Assembly (NCBI GenBank): GCA_029556615.1
Contig: JAKQDD010000137.1
Location: 1 to 45,301 of the forward strand
Direction: 5' to 3'
Origin: Verrucomicrobiota bacterium
GTDB lineage: Bacteria; Verrucomicrobiota; Verrucomicrobiia; Limisphaerales; J093
DNA length: 45,301 nt
How positions within the stretch are numbered: position 1 is the first letter of the stretch; the number at the start of each line of letters is the position of its first letter. The position numbers and the translations under genes are program-made. The notes under the pieces are model-generated. The model was given only the letters and a program-made list of their open reading frames with translations, had not been told where the DNA came from and made no database searches. Of this stretch, positions 27,201 to 29,084 are shown in pieces.

Positions 27201-28822
27201 CGATAGTCTAAACCGAACTCGAGTTCGGGAGTGCCGTCCGCACGGAAAACCAGAGCCACCGACACCTCCGCACCCAGCCAGACCTCGAGATCCCCCAGCC
27301 TGAGATCGCCGGACGCCCCCGGCGGAGCATGCTCGACACGATAGGCGGCATCCTCCCCGAAAAGACTGTTCAACTTCTCCCGAAGACCATCGGTGGTCCG
27401 AGGGCCGATCGGGGCGCAATAGTCCACAACCGCCTGACGGAGCTGCGCGATCGCCTCCCCGAGGTCCAGAGCGGTCCCCAGGCTGATTGGCGCCTTGCCA
27501 TAACCCAGGCCGGTCTGGTCTTGGAAAATCAGCGGCAGCGCAACACCCAGTTTGTCGAACCGCGAAACCCCTGCCGCCCACTGCCCGAAGTCCTCCAACC
27601 CGTCGAGAAGGGCGGTCCTCAGCGCCGCGTCCAGCTCGATGTTGCCCCGCGTCAGGGCCTCGATGGCCTGGCCTGCATAGTCCAGCGTGCTCCCGTCGCT
27701 CCCCCGGAGAGGACCGCCGGCAGCCAGGGCGAGCGTCCCGGAGAACGCCTCGAAATCCAGGGTGTCGTTCCCCTCGCCCGCCGCCTCGCCAAGAACCGCC
27801 TCGCCCCAGCCGCTCCCGAATCGGTAGGCGTCGTCACCCTCGCCGCCTTGGAGCCGGATCGGGCGGAGCAGTCCGCTGTCCGCCTGATTGACGATCAGGG
27901 TGTCGTTCCCGGCACCCCCGTCGAGAAGGAGCGACTCGGTGGGACTGCGGAAGCGGATGCCCGGGCAGCCGTTCGTCCCATCGTCGTCAACGCGCGACTG
28001 GTCGTTGCCCTCGATGCCGTCATCCGCCAGCCGGAGAGTGTCTGCTCCCGCCGTTCCGGCGAACGTCCGACGGGCGGCGACACACGTGTCCGTCAGGGAT
28101 TCGACCCCCTCATAACGCAAGGCAATGGCGTCGAACAGGACACGGCCCGCCCCGGCGCCCGTCCAGGAGTGCTCGACCGCCGTGAAGCTGCCGCCGGCGA
28201 GGATCATCGCATCCGTCCCGCCCTCGCCTCCGCTGAAACGCACCGGCGTCGCGAACGAAACAGTGTAATCCACCGTCAGCGTGTCCGCCTCAGCCGCCGC
28301 GCCGGTCACCACGACTTCGCTCGTCAGCGCAAGCGCCCGGCTGGCCACAACGCTGCCGCCGGCGTTGTTGTCCAGGATCTCGAGCGTCGTACCGTTGAGC
28401 CGCAGCGTCAGATCGTCGGCCACGCCATCACTCGGACAACTGTAGCTGAGCGGCACCGGATCGCCCCCGCCGTGGAGACGTGCCGCGTCGCGTGAGGACC
28501 CCTCTGTTCCCGGCGAAGAGCTGGGCACGCCGGGCAACCCCGCGTCGCTCTCACCCGCTTGCGCCGGCGCAAGATCCAGCGGCGCGACCGCCACACCGGA
28601 GAGAATGTCGATGCCGCCGCCCCCAGCACCGTACCCCGTCACGGATCCACCCCGCACCACACCCGCCAGATCCGGCGGGGATTCCCACAGCTCGCGCAAC
28701 ACCCCGGACGCAGTATCCGCGCACGCGCTGTCGGCGATCGGCGATTGCAGCCCCCCTTCGGAAAGCAGAACTCGAGATTCCAGGCCTTCCAGCTCGAACC
28801 CATGTCGGCCGCGCCTGGTCAT
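299..28822 (-). CDS. Giant multidomain calcium-binding surface protein (LEPR-XLL, RTX, FG-GAP, cadherin-like)
   Basis: This is a single open frame of about 9,507 codons with no frameshift or stop. The ATG at 28822 is preferred because the protein then starts MTRRGRHGFELEGLESRVLLSE-like, matching the LEPR-XLL N-terminus of giant PVC-group proteins. The frame stays open to a TTG at 28879, but that TTG is the first half of a TTGACA promoter hexamer. Domains in order (residues approximate): first RTX copy ~308; ~390-2365 beta-rich segment with two EF-hand loops; ~2370-4515 RTX arrays; ~4690-4990 PPC-like; ~5425-6570 FG-GAP; ~6720-7130 ELWxxDGT-like; ~7355-7940 LRR plus FG-GAP; ~7940-8070 golvesin-like; ~8230-8905 SdrD/Cna-B-like; ~8905-9507 cadherin-like. 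There is no classical signal peptide, C-terminal membrane anchor, PEP-CTERM or LPXTG motif. The composition points to an extracellular calcium-dependent adhesin or matrix protein, but the export route is unknown. No recognised gene symbol applies. Confidence 0.93.
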   Translation of the reverse strand: MTRRGRHGFELEGLESRVLLSEGGLQSPIADSACADTASGVLRELWESPPDLAGVVRGGSVTGYGAGGGGIDILSGVAVAPLDLAPAQAGESDAGLPGVPSSSPGTEGSSRDAARLHGGGDPVPLSYSCPSDGVADDLTLRLNGTTLEILDNNAGGSVVASRALALTSEVVVTGAAAEADTLTVDYTVSFATPVRFSGGEGGTDAMILAGGSFTAVEHSWTGAGAGRVLFDAIALRYEGVESLTDTCVAARRTFAGTAGADTLRLADDGIEGNDQSRVDDDGTNGCPGIRFRSPTESLLLDGGAGNDTLIVNQADSGLLRPIRLQGGEGDDAYRFGSGWGEAVLGEAAGEGNDTLDFEAFSGTLALAAGGPLRGSDGSTLDYAGQAIEALTRGNIELDAALRTALLDGLEDFGQWAAGVSRFDKLGVALPLIFQDQTGLGYGKAPISLGTALDLGEAIAQLRQAVVDYCAPIGPRTTDGLREKLNSLFGEDAAYRVEHAPPGASGDLRLGDLEVWLGAEVSVALVFRADGTPELEFGLDYRARRTTAFTLDFGAEADLLGWSFAAGAQVDLTVQMAAAFTLGLTIEATPTLFLEVEDWNVSGEIAEPALYAAIDLGFLAASVGDGIADDNPANVVDEGFLELRCGLSIDFLDPAADGLRVLASELEGVLGELNELEVTASEVAADLPVRVVPEGLSEASRAHFEDVAIGLLVDDVFSGAAAKVTVPQCLFDFANTTPSELLGMLGQVRAWVAGLTNSELLRLSLPLVADTSLADILDLGRVFEERVVDCLMTEDPLGNPVPTYHTAQELARGLASALTLPVGAAYDPDSHDLTFTIEGLAYEFPAGVREFEFGAGLGDFGNVRTGTQLSLSAGATLDVTFGIKLVAGKPVVISPPVFQPNLPEDPVTHELDGRLSATANFGVTLYREGTTGPTPVAAFSVQVAPDGTNAGMDDLVEDVQAAIDVQVAAAGLAAGAIKAEFTGTRLALSARPAVVPDPASGVERVVDQWLEVTSSFADPAYQEMGVLSAPTRFDGRLTADARFTLELDDLAYEITVPKAATDENAGIEDLLADLNAGINQAVKGSPSVEAGVEVYRVDARGNRLAFRTVDPLGRLGLRIGREAGNGAVIDLGFDLDFETTQRSHADELFLKDTRIRGTAMLSASDLTLAATLGFLGVQTAGDPPSIAEIKGAIDLALVDPATGAGKVTLATLTSEMGAGNVRYDQEAKTGVVKATMSGGVDVTLAVIPEAGPITLSAPVTIRIEASTLDWYSDPLQPDASSLTVTGLPDVTATVESMRRLDAADVESALGAVGGFLSRLTGAGSGTPLVAALGKALPLINRSVGEFMDLGERFAATFAGLAARRVATLQTLERHLEESLGLPAGDPSDQVMLRYEAGDAGEPALRIELAFMAGVEEAVPFDLDLQGLGVELPGNSGHLIGAGSSGRLVADMRGELRLVMGLSLGGDPAAFLYTGGDGTSVRFEATVAAPNVNFAAQIGPFGMFVKQGSASVDGAITVNLEPLASGRHALDEAFETSDVRWEAAGTATATLPLYFPTESMPLGGDEAANDLVATVKLPEFLKGESDATTVATPDFSGLALPSLSSLLSDPDLLVSGLDSVLGLLEDALDRELLDRSLPLVGNSLGEAGRFIERFREELLTPLKVRMTSVGAGVEGLIRDVLFDVFGAASQGAEQLDDQFGALGLLQKRVGTGPATREDIGVTVAGDRVQYELRLGQEYVWDQPIRLDLGLPALGFDIDAGIELVVQWSLEFGFGIDRDNGFFFVTTSPEELSVAVSARLAGSAPGRPVAATGTLGFLAVDVVDQSADADRTRLALAFAVDLVDPNHDGKLTAAELSGAGGRAGGLIEASASGFAHVGLGVNVNFRRLVGSAAVLPSMGFDFVVDWDLFTADLSSGTALMGKVPEVSLRDIRLDVGSFISDFAGPVLGQIGEVLEPLDWLLDKETGMLYRRIPVLSDLAGTAVTLKTLAERLDTSGRIGPFLDAVAEVYSLLRLVTDAARDAQGSNLVVNFGGLVICGEDPAEPGLLADLRSASEDDLRNAAVPEDRPAPDLGGLGGDGPARSFVQSVIKGEGKLDIRVFRPETLFKLLLGQSDVTLMTYHLPALGFRFEYFEEFPLWGPLVVTLRGTFKAGVDLTIGYDTRGVELFRQSHNPLDLVDGFFVSDVEASEGKDIAEASLDASIAAGAAVSAKVARVGAEGGIESTVLFNLNDPNRDGKVRWGEMEANLDANAGNPLAVFDVRGTIDWFFNAYVEIDLALTSIKKSWEFGRGTIYAFDIPFVRPPVLAQVTTLNAEKVLLLNSGRHAAGRYQGDLSDGDDRLTVTESGDYFCVSGFGVTSTSPQKYARDGIQRILAYGDEGNDTLDLSGVRSVPAELHGGPGNDTLYGGSQDDVILGDGGDDIVFGGPGADRLDGGEGNDTLEGGLGGDALLGCSGRDTLVGGDGADTLEGGPGNDVLKGGDGDDTYRFASSSGIDTIVDGGSAGTNTWDLTAVAVNADWTLDVAGTKAVFGPNQITESGVEASRAGVIRSGRGADTFSVSATPSQGVVLDGGGGSDTYVVRPAPAAAGKPPSLKAEIRDTGNVWDRDSTRVLGGGGAETVTVTATVIEAGAQRFTYDSPGGGSGIEALEVDLQGGDDAVHIEGTPVTMAVAVRGGEGADTITVGGAEGLGAIAGGSSTGRLSLDGGGGGADQLVVDNSACATAQADGVLTRDGVTGLGMAMGLEYRDFEMIDIRLGRGGDTFVLRSTVTGAGTTTTLECGAGDDTVTIASAGATTIVNGQGGADTLRLEGADPGAAITLNGDEAPDSAHPKGAAAGDTITVRASAAATLNINTGAGDDLVMFGRTVAQTGAGCTEGISGKITLDAGKDGGLDSDTAIDTVEIDDRAGNARRVVTLTGATLEGMLATGATLDYSGVERLRLYCGAQADRVLVQGTSAETRLDTGPGDDTIEVANASRTLADLKGALTIDGGSGARNRLWIDDSGNGASMDQSKEITASQVLGFTESPISYGATGGGFGLGISIAGGSVGDSGNRITVSSLFGGALTTLDAGPKADKVTVNLASGIGALLVHGQEGGDTLDAQMSTFGVILDGGPGADTLLGGSGDDTLGGGADADVIDGAAGADRVWGDSTFAVDPLTLDATVRLEDPAGNDFLQGGEGADVICGDGGADAVAGGPGADTIEGGEGNDVILGDDGTFTFSALGDRVERVETTDPSAGAGDTIEGGAGDDVLVGGGVPGETGGRDDIIDAGEGNDVVLGDTGVVTLSSAVVTAVVMTGEKGGNDLICGGAGADTIHAGRGNDTVYGNDGNDTIEGNEGDDVLEGDGGDDTIAGGEGRDTIAGGEGNDRMYGGEGDDLMLEGGPGNDAIAGGPGADTIEGGDGNDVILGDDGVFTFSGSGGRVERAETSDTSGDAGDAIEGGAGDDVIVGGGVASDGSGRDDTVNAGEGNDVVLGDTGVVTLSNGVVTAVVLTGEMGGNDLIYGGVGADTVHGGRGNDTVYGNDGNDTLEGDEGDDLLEGDRGNDTIAGGEGRDTIAGGEGNDRLYGGDGDDAVLDGGSGDDAMAGGPGADTIKGGEGHDVILGDDGVFTFSGLTGRVSRVETTDASEDAGDAIEGGAGDDVILGGGVAGETSGRDDTINAGEGNDVVLGDTGIVTLSNGLVTAVVLTGATGGNDLVYGGAGADTVYGERGDDIVYGNDGDDTIEGNEGDDVLEGGAGSDTACGGPGEDVVRGNDGDDVLIGTEDSDVLDGGLGADILLGDSGIVVLSVSGVVERVQLETSAGGRPDTLIGGEGDDRLYGEEGDDTLSGGAGDDLIVGNGGDDVADGGPGSDILWGGEEALGERMFRDPENLGKPPQWDAVEALYPTGFDPPRTTPVALFGQSIPGEQGDGGDTLLGGEGSDWLFGGGDGDDIEGGAGDDYLDGGTGNDGLRGGSGRDVLLGGDRDDVLEGGSGIDQLYGDDGADDGFGHGEDRLYGDDGDIDAFGRHVQQGQRLLGGGGRDYLYAFAPTSNPILESREIGDQLFGGAGSDFLHGNLRRETLCGGPGNENIYGDRLAGPDYADNPAAATTGGADLVYGDGGEDMLFGGGGDDTLFGGADSDWLEGQEGHDQCHGGEWIDVFILDTGYQDETGAFVFYERLGDAFDGHFGNVCRDDVPDDNATDILQVLGSDFNDTIQLGEPDVTLVGQEDAPLNGRLGADATFALTLGAGQPAQVTLTADETAACTSLADLVQALNGELDATALKGLVQATQVGRKLALRTVGQGRAASLVLTTTSGNPTMTELHFAEAQRAVPLISVQFDIAIDTPTGPQVVASAAFPVWWRDSSGAPVIEQFRIAALGGDDTLAFKEGTDAVDVSPLIARSDDWIGVFEGGPGQDVLRGAAGRDQLGGGEGNDTLYGLAGDDRLWGGAGDDTLYAGQGNDDLLGEEGDDRLHAWSQDPDAGGQFGVFVDSTGNLHDNDGDGQYVLEDTGLNRMHGGPGDDLLYGGTAVDFLYGAEGENTLYRRDGSRFEDADGGAAGDAWKAFARENDKVWYYSGSNNDDVIAIDYVTEPGLLADHHLITRLTNSHGNFSFDAQIRLDFEARDSQGQLIWDAQDLRFDVEALGDPDPDVRTARMREIELNGGLLPGEGDFMVVLIDALAGNDKVTVGPTVQTTVWVDGGPGDDDIEILSGSALLPDQTEQRARNDEAARAFELPGGPLTQSVVYRGLTLDNPRDVDWYLFRPGDALTGGEISLQSLSDNDGLRIELWRVTESGLVLLRRAEPAASRADAIPDQLDQGTEPNDTPETATAIEGFGSLGVIHGLTLFDRVTPTSDIDWFKFTLDYPATTGPDSAGGQVLPEGGFTVARMAGSATLDVALFDQVGGVPLANRGGTGGSVLVDLAGLPRAEYWVRIAGDGRTAAYEILPAIGGQVGTMVLDFTGRGATVLDLGGLTLELASTYLIAIESANGVPTAYDLTLRPGAGQVAVAYDLATAANPTRKDILLGGEGNDILMGGPAEDWVLGGPGNDVLSGGLDRQASDLLFGEGGDDTFQLIPDGLPFLKGRTQTYVPTLTDHCDGGPGSDRVLFLGGDLDRLGWPVPDEVAIRYNRILHRYEFTSLVWDIANQQFVADPVTGQFEQTYALYQAKDVEHTVINTLAGNDVVHGNPEFAFPNTTAEWGIDPGDYEQGGRIAALEIQGGDGIDQLYGGALADVIEGGPGDDFLFGGEGDDTLSGGGGDDVIVGNDDWHPDRYEVVARGMASGLNDDVQFAALLDTEALATAGVGGLTFHTGDAGDWYILPATGAFSRFGVSETAWLTSEMITVTFDDPAEQALFEAGRAAGFGLNLFAAANRADTGDALQILPVEQFAGVPEYYLLHVINLRTEGFAAAMGAYALGLTDGSSDTLACGKTVDVPATHADVHVPPPTATSQPVIMPLGDLNGDGRDDFVGAVDDHPTGSSYAYVWFGDAALSQAAYDEPDLVLRLPAPLLAATAAGSQCRLVAGGNLNGDRVGGRQSLDDLAVVVNEFGADGSPGVDHGVYLLFGRTRWPAVVDVLLQADRGIRGFAGALSAAGVGNFDDDAAGCDDLLVGDAGAGKAYLYYGSASWSEVFLRADFRSAGGADPYDGFSIDNAKPGPFYAEGLWQHTDRRSSDPGHSGDGSLCFGAADGTYHAGSLATRGRVSSPTIVFAAAPAALEFSFAYFLETEQTAGYDEVSVTVAFDQGSGFGAPLSLRALPVGTSLLLVDSTGEWRKAVGIVPASAVPWTAGKRLEVRFEFTFDTVDGLYNDFEGFYIDDVVLRVPDLTVADADVVFALQDQPPWPGAPVPVGNVGLCVAGVGNVLGAAGSPPDIALLGTIESGDTVEVRAYIVAGVAGLAGTVTRADTTIDIPNLSTLSGCRIQAAGRVNGDAQDDLIISGPLESLLILGGTEAASLAVRAAPGGLVALGDVNGDGHADLGALQLELSPTLAEDGSLLAHQTAWVLLTEAALPNDLKSVQPDLVLESSRPAYALLSGSRLEPLLFGSPGNLDGNGGHELALADALGGLTHLWRGQGLTPPTPSTPPSTAEVPEAYRFEPATPSTGLASSPTGLDWSSPSSSLDEAFLLEGTAAGEALADTQGIGDFNGDGVGDLLITGAVNSYVLLGPATVADQAAVDRHAAAVIQGAVLGRPAQRQGDIDGDGVTDLVLVRHDAAAASTIVSIVWGGIDAFPRSIPSAGTELVLSDADCGVDPLVHVLKFNEDRQADLVWIRSTVPSNATSFTVGRVYSGADLSSSKSDNNKPVRLLAPDVDVLVDLTLASTGQGNRLGSAAAGDVNGDGLEDLLVAQPDYDTAPSPISRLMPGRVFLVLGKSNGALAQASSTELSGGADARYIDSALGHGVAALGDLNRDGYDDFALGRSVEDGADAVGSVLVFFGQARYAGELRGNAGQPLLGDITLSRAAAAGLPTDLVYHGVLGVTAGDWNGDGRMDLAVGEPGGWITSTQDAVLNRDERGHVWVFWSIDRNNGVLALGQADVILDGDGETDRFGSLPATPQLEANGDRCDDLLVGAAGADGFLGGVKRQCGKVYMLYGAPPRVDLAAVDAETLTNLTVTGSGDYLADRGTGQPAVFADQDLNEDGELDASRYTLGMGEAERWYKFTTLGDGQPGSQLQLLTAAEAERLLRLDPIDGLVSAQGQTSTIECSSERFILDGQGGSSLILEFELAGLLSYLDDLDVIQALQLELHYSDAEPGYRVSGLAAAEDLVFFAAEDPGSGEHHLGTVGVHAAGVSGQAVHAFATRPENLIAVAGQVYFTLREAGPAGEPATYSLWKTDGATVTRITTADAQPVVLAAAPSNMTAAGRSLYFTEGEAEDRRLWRVAGARAEVVRLDAGDRPERLVSAAGVLYIVTRDLLSFDEALWRLRPDGTQEAIDTSGAAGSFESLLPSGSRLYFTKATLLSQSLLRVDNAQLTATVLVTKTVLSSLAVAMGDLWFFAKNAPTASAWTLYRMEGDSQAVLPAGLLPSLYQNPRHLAGVDGRLYFTATSSGQFLLMVFAGSSFTPMLDFTAEPGNFTIAGGRLFLTSSLSEQNNGLWATDPGDPWGAHLISASMNVAALTPLLDGLLFVEDSLQEQRLRWTDGVVAQDVAASGPSSIAAAIELLDAEGDGEITADDAASGTAARSVGPGRLRLPASSGRVTVDLTAALKSAMAEGRTRATLRIRLSGGGSLAVLRPAFGGQTQLQVTVGQQDGVLADLFDSQGGRLAESQSVLDLRAFKAGTYFLRVFDPVASARTQPLPFRIEIVAPESGATHALSDRDELDGGDGDDLLIGSRQLDRLVGGSGADAFIAETLEVFDAAAGEYRQAPPAYDHSSIQPRAADPVVNVPDARLAACLSEALDLPVTTSFLGTPLSHEPLMASALNTLSRLEAADADIADLTGLGYATNLRQLNLAGNGIKDLMSLGAGRDRATGAPIGLSRLECLGLDRNGIVDLAPLASLRSLTRLSLDNNPILDLTPLSGLTKLEFLSADNRSAALTSPAVLTDPDASGQAAAYGDALVFLGDRMVVGAPAQQVVTGTGTVSQAGTVYVLDGSTGQLLLRLSNPDPHPGDRFGAALATIGTDLVVGAPGEGSGRGRVYVFEGRTGQLRMAFSSPAPTVGGGFGTALTAGGALLVVSAPGDDGGRGAVYLFNRATGAIERTIANPSGAIGDRFGAAVAADRGVVVVGAPVAAGGGCAYAFDASTGAELWRADTAGDPKHGAYGSAVALQGSAVGVGDPDYDHTLGRVYLYDLEADSPTPSFVIEDPRRDPIVQWPFQPPNDRFGASLSWSGDRLWAGAPGEDAGGTDAGAAYWFRVLQDGLSMAANLVDSCFGAAAGDRAGQATAMRGRQLVLGAPASSRASVSGAGVVVLCSELARTGLEAVAHLNGLRWLSLRAHCLTDLSSLGGLGRLEYLDLRDNLLRNIGPLAGEYLADDGDPAYLESAGGWFGNLQPVAGAFEQDYRFSAPAGVNTNDAFWTFAPLVAGDYEVLVTWPEHAGRSSHALYAVLGQSRLVNQRLQPRHELFGGRPWESLGLFHSDGGTLGVTLSSAPDGFVVADAVRLVAAVSPAQSLKGLWLEDNVLDDRAYELYVPALESRGVRVTVDKNPDQPALVVTSPLPNLVPSGWMLDLQQAPVILLSVQSPDAADVVVTVTVDLRFAAGDAAIAGDLGLELSTAGNGLRELRLWDVNGFNGVAQVMIVAHDRQDRLGAGGRTRQVSLYLVGNTLAIQGTAFEDRDESTDRTADEPGLESIAVYLDPTQDLQWNPGEPRAYTDANGDYLVHTANVEPGAGGWQVIGATEAPADGRCLRAPEIAFTLFGEGYAFEHEILSLPTLAPPQPAVAVAQNPPMLGAPYWSLAFGIEVSDSLGGTGGMIGFEQVCEFSTLEQLVTGLNDLIQWNPQLATRVRAVSAGDRLAFASADTGAGTVLAVVPYGQGVDAGFSDQVIATGSDGLNRTGDNTSLDDLVQDFNDALADSLLAGLVHAGREDGFLTFTTTLIGDVWFEVEDTAGDASEIGFPWPQSAQILPGGSVAVVEHVTDGFTPTGIGAWVLPFEGLPMLFRTIDFGNRLDHGSLEGRVWQDTNGNGAVDTGEPGLMDRTVFLDADGDGAFDPEEQRALTGADGAFAFSELVSGDYVVTEIVPDGWRQTAASSSRTQPVRVNPGAATKAIDFGDQPLGELRGRIWHNTDGIADPASSGLAGWTVYLEVASGNGQLDPGEQKAVTVDDDPATTGVNEAGMYHFTDVIPGDYTLAVVMPVGWQIEPAEAPPIQVRIPAGGTAEASVACRRRPSISGVVWRDSTDADPTHPRDAGEPGLTGWTVYLDDNLNGRWDAAEPRTITAADDPGTPADETGAFAFPLLVPGRLCTVRAVIPEDWTALHEPPGVMVVLDGAHLCDVGVRPRPVFAGTPPGSAMEDQDYAYAPVAEGHGLAVTFEAGAKPDWLTLTGSSGSQVLTGRPTQADVGEHIVVLEARDLAGATALQSFLVNVENANDPPIPISGNPIADQDAAEDQLFRFVLPATAFLDEDGDLLSYRVKCAPDRPLPDWLSFDSGARRFEGRPAAGDVGELSIIVTATDPAGGKASAEFTLTVAHTNHAPGVIEPIPTQTAVEDVLFVCVVPRGTFVDGDAGDVLAHSASLAGGGALPGWLRFDAPSLTFSGIPRNLDVGWVTIVLEASDGKGGLASAAFELNVGNVNDPPTVRQPVPALSTQEGAAYVYTVPDDTFGDPDEGDALTYAVALADGSSLPLWLSFDPATRTFRGRPGNEDVGLWVIRLSAEDTQRASVSCDFPLEVIDRNQAPAVSRPIPDQAVDEGSPFELGVADVFADVDPGDRLTLTASLASGTPLPAWLRFDPVRSEFSGTPAQGDVGLWPIVLVATDRAGASATVVFRVRVNNVNDPPWFIGAPARVYAVEDTKFCLALSFTDPDAGSVLTLDAPGLPGWLELHRTGLKQALLLGRPPASGTFEFDLRLTDDEGLETRWKIRVDVTGSPRLETRVSGEW
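302..2113 (-). other. Giant protein: six tandem cadherin-like/putative Ig domains
   Basis: The C-terminal ~600 residues contain six units of about 95 residues. Each runs roughly P-x-P-x-x-x-A-x-E-D/E-x-x-F/Y, then D-x-D-x-G-D-x-L, then L-P-x-W-L-x-F-D-x-x-x-R-x-F-x-G-x-P, then D-V-G-x-x-x-I-x-x-x-A-x-D-x-x-G. This is the pattern of dystroglycan-type cadherin-like (He_PIG-type) domains, which bind calcium at domain junctions in adhesins. The last unit is divergent, and the protein ends abruptly about ten residues after it (ending RVSGEW) without a sorting signal. Confidence 0.8.
2114..4125 (-). other. Giant protein: SdrD/Cna-B-like domains
   Basis: Four copies of a prealbumin-like B domain can be seen. 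Three are contiguous (2114-3105), with starts such as GRVWQDTNGNGAVDTGEPGL and GVVWRDSTDADPTH followed by W/R-T-V-Y/F-L-D-x-x-x-x-G-x-x-D/x-x-E. An earlier one lies at about 3900-4125. Between them (3270-3670) are two copies of a hook-IN-like module. Such B domains act as calcium-stabilised stalk segments in surface proteins. Confidence 0.75.
4608..5005 (-). other. Giant protein: golvesin-like beta domain
   Basis: About 130 residues match the golvesin C-terminal-like pattern. They start with D-D-G-D and S-A-G-G-W-F-G, then F-W-T-F-A-P-L-V-A-G-D-Y-E-V-L-V-T-W-P, and end L-G-L-F-x-x-D-G-G-T-x-x-V-x-L-S then A-D-A-V-R-L-V. In other bacteria this domain often accompanies enzymes or adhesins on the cell surface and has a carbohydrate-binding-like beta sandwich fold. 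Confidence 0.65.
5010..6760 (-). other. Giant protein: leucine-rich repeats split by an FG-GAP block
   Basis: Leucine-rich repeats of the 21-22 residue bacterial (internalin-like) type occur at about 6310-6760 (for example LRQLNLAGNGIKDL and LTRLSLDNNPILDLTPL) and resume at about 5010-5175 (LRWLSLRAHCLTDLSSLGGL). Between them sit FG-GAP or integrin-alpha-like repeats (about 5200-6310) with D-R-F-G-A-A-L and V-V-V-G-A-P motifs about 57-60 residues apart. The LRR solenoid is therefore interrupted by a beta-propeller-like insertion. Confidence 0.7.
7440..8660 (-). other. Giant protein: ELWxxDGT-like repeats
   Basis: Repeats of the form L-x-Y-F/I-T/V ... S/A-L-W-K/R-x-D-G recur every ~50 residues (for example YSLWKTDGATVTRI and EALWRLRPDGTQEAI). 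This resembles the ELWxxDGT repeat family of secreted bacterial proteins, which probably forms a propeller. An EF-hand-like acidic loop (AEGDGEITADD) follows at about 7400-7440. A PPC-like segment and one RTX pair lie further towards the C-terminus (about 6860-7350). Confidence 0.6.
9120..12550 (-). other. Giant protein: FG-GAP/VCBS repeat region
   Basis: Over about 1,140 residues there are many copies of the calcium-binding signature D-x-N-G-D-G-x-x-D-L (for example GDLNGDGRDDF, GDVNGDGHADL, GDFNGDGVGDLLI, GDWNGDGRMDLAV), alternating with V-Y/F-L-V/L-F/L-G strands. This is the FG-GAP/VCBS integrin-like propeller family. An embedded beta-sandwich segment at about 11420-11990 (with YDEVSVTVAFDQGSGF and FEGFYIDDVVLRV) resembles a MAM/jelly-roll domain. 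Confidence 0.8.
13860..14760 (-). other. Giant protein: two PPC-like domains
   Basis: The motif TEPNDTPETATAI followed by D-I-D-W-F-K-F-T-L is the signature of the bacterial pre-peptidase C-terminal (PPC) domain. A second, poorer copy with V-Y-R-G-L-T-L-D-N-P-R-D-V-D-W-Y-L-F precedes it. These domains are common near the C-terminus of secreted proteases and in modular extracellular proteins. Single RTX pairs follow at about 13690-13840 and 13100-13240. Confidence 0.65.
16440..19520 (-). repeat. Giant protein: main RTX calcium-binding array
   Basis: About 1,000 residues consist mostly of nine-residue RTX repeats (G-G-x-G-x-D-x-L/I-x). Long uninterrupted stretches run through 17270-19520 and 16440-17080. 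Smaller blocks lie at 21340-21720, 15280-15700, 13690-13840 and 13100-13240. RTX arrays fold into a parallel beta roll on binding calcium outside the cell and are typical of type I secreted proteins. No type I secretion genes are present in this window. Confidence 0.9.
17480..19215 (-). repeat. 195-residue (585-bp) tandem superrepeat within the RTX array
   Basis: Homologous landmarks (DDGxFTFS, with complementary-strand text beginning GCTGAA) start at 18008, 18593 and 19178, which is exactly 585 bp apart twice. Each unit contains a non-RTX spacer (ILGDDGVFTFS...RVxRxETxD), an RTX block, a second spacer (VVLGDTGVVTLS...VTAVV) and a longer RTX block. The third unit diverges after its second spacer and ends early at a related DSGIVVLS spacer near 17480. 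The lack of any indel suggests recent in-frame duplication or ongoing homogenisation. Confidence 0.85.
22105..22140 (-). other. Giant protein: EF-hand loop 2
   Basis: The twelve residues DPNRDGKVRWGE form a complete EF-hand calcium loop, with acidic or amide ligands at 1, 3, 5 and 12 and Gly at 6. The loop lies in the beta-rich segment, just before a W-x-F-N-A-Y-V-E-I-D-L-A-L strand region. Confidence 0.7.
23267..23302 (-). other. Giant protein: EF-hand loop 1
   Basis: The twelve residues DPNHDGKLTAAE form a textbook EF-hand loop (D1, N3, D5, G6, T9, E12). It occupies the equivalent position in a repeated module to the loop at 22105-22140, after a V-D-L-V/L-N-L run. This suggests that the ~2,000-residue segment is built of duplicated units. 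Confidence 0.7.
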
Positions 28823-28851
28823 GGCACTGTGCGACAGGTGGTACCGCCCCA

Positions 28852-28879
28852 ACACTAGGCCTTTCCCCCAAGGTGTCAA
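28852..28879 (-). promoter_or_regulatory. Candidate promoter of the giant gene
   Basis: On the - strand a perfect TTGACA (28879-28874) is followed after 16 bp by TAGTGT (28857-28852), a moderate match to a sigma-70 -10 box. Transcription would begin near 28845, leaving a leader of about 22 nt before the ATG at 28822. No clear Shine-Dalgarno sequence lies in this leader. Confidence 0.4.
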
Positions 28880-28894
28880 CCTCGCACGCTCCCC

Positions 28895-29012
28895 CCGGAT
28901 CCTCGCCTAACGCCTGCGGCGCGAACGTGCGCCATCGGCTCCTGGTGGGTTTTCGCCTTGCAGGCGCGTGGGGTGTCGGCTCCGGGGTGGCCCGCCCGCA
29001 AGCGCGCGGCCT
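28895..29012 (+). repeat. Dispersed intergenic repeat, copy 1
   Basis: This ~118-bp noncoding stretch matches the reverse complement of 32443-32562 over its length. Shared blocks include GGATCCTCG, TAACGC, GCGAACGT, ATCGGCT, GGTGGGTT, GCCTTG, GGTGTCGGCTCCGGGG and GGCCCGCCCGC, in the same order and with nearly the same spacing. It lies between the divergent giant gene and gltX. It has no start codon or coding character of its own. Confidence 0.75.
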
Positions 29013-29084
29013 CTATAGGGTTTGGAGGGAATCGGCCCGCCCCGGGGGGGCGGGCTTTCCCAATCCGCGAAAACCCCGGACTGG

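Noticed and set aside
28823..28879. TTG at 28879 as the start of the giant gene
   Set aside because: It is the first half of a TTGACA promoter hexamer with a -10-like box downstream, and the LEPR-XLL-type N-terminus fits the ATG at 28822.
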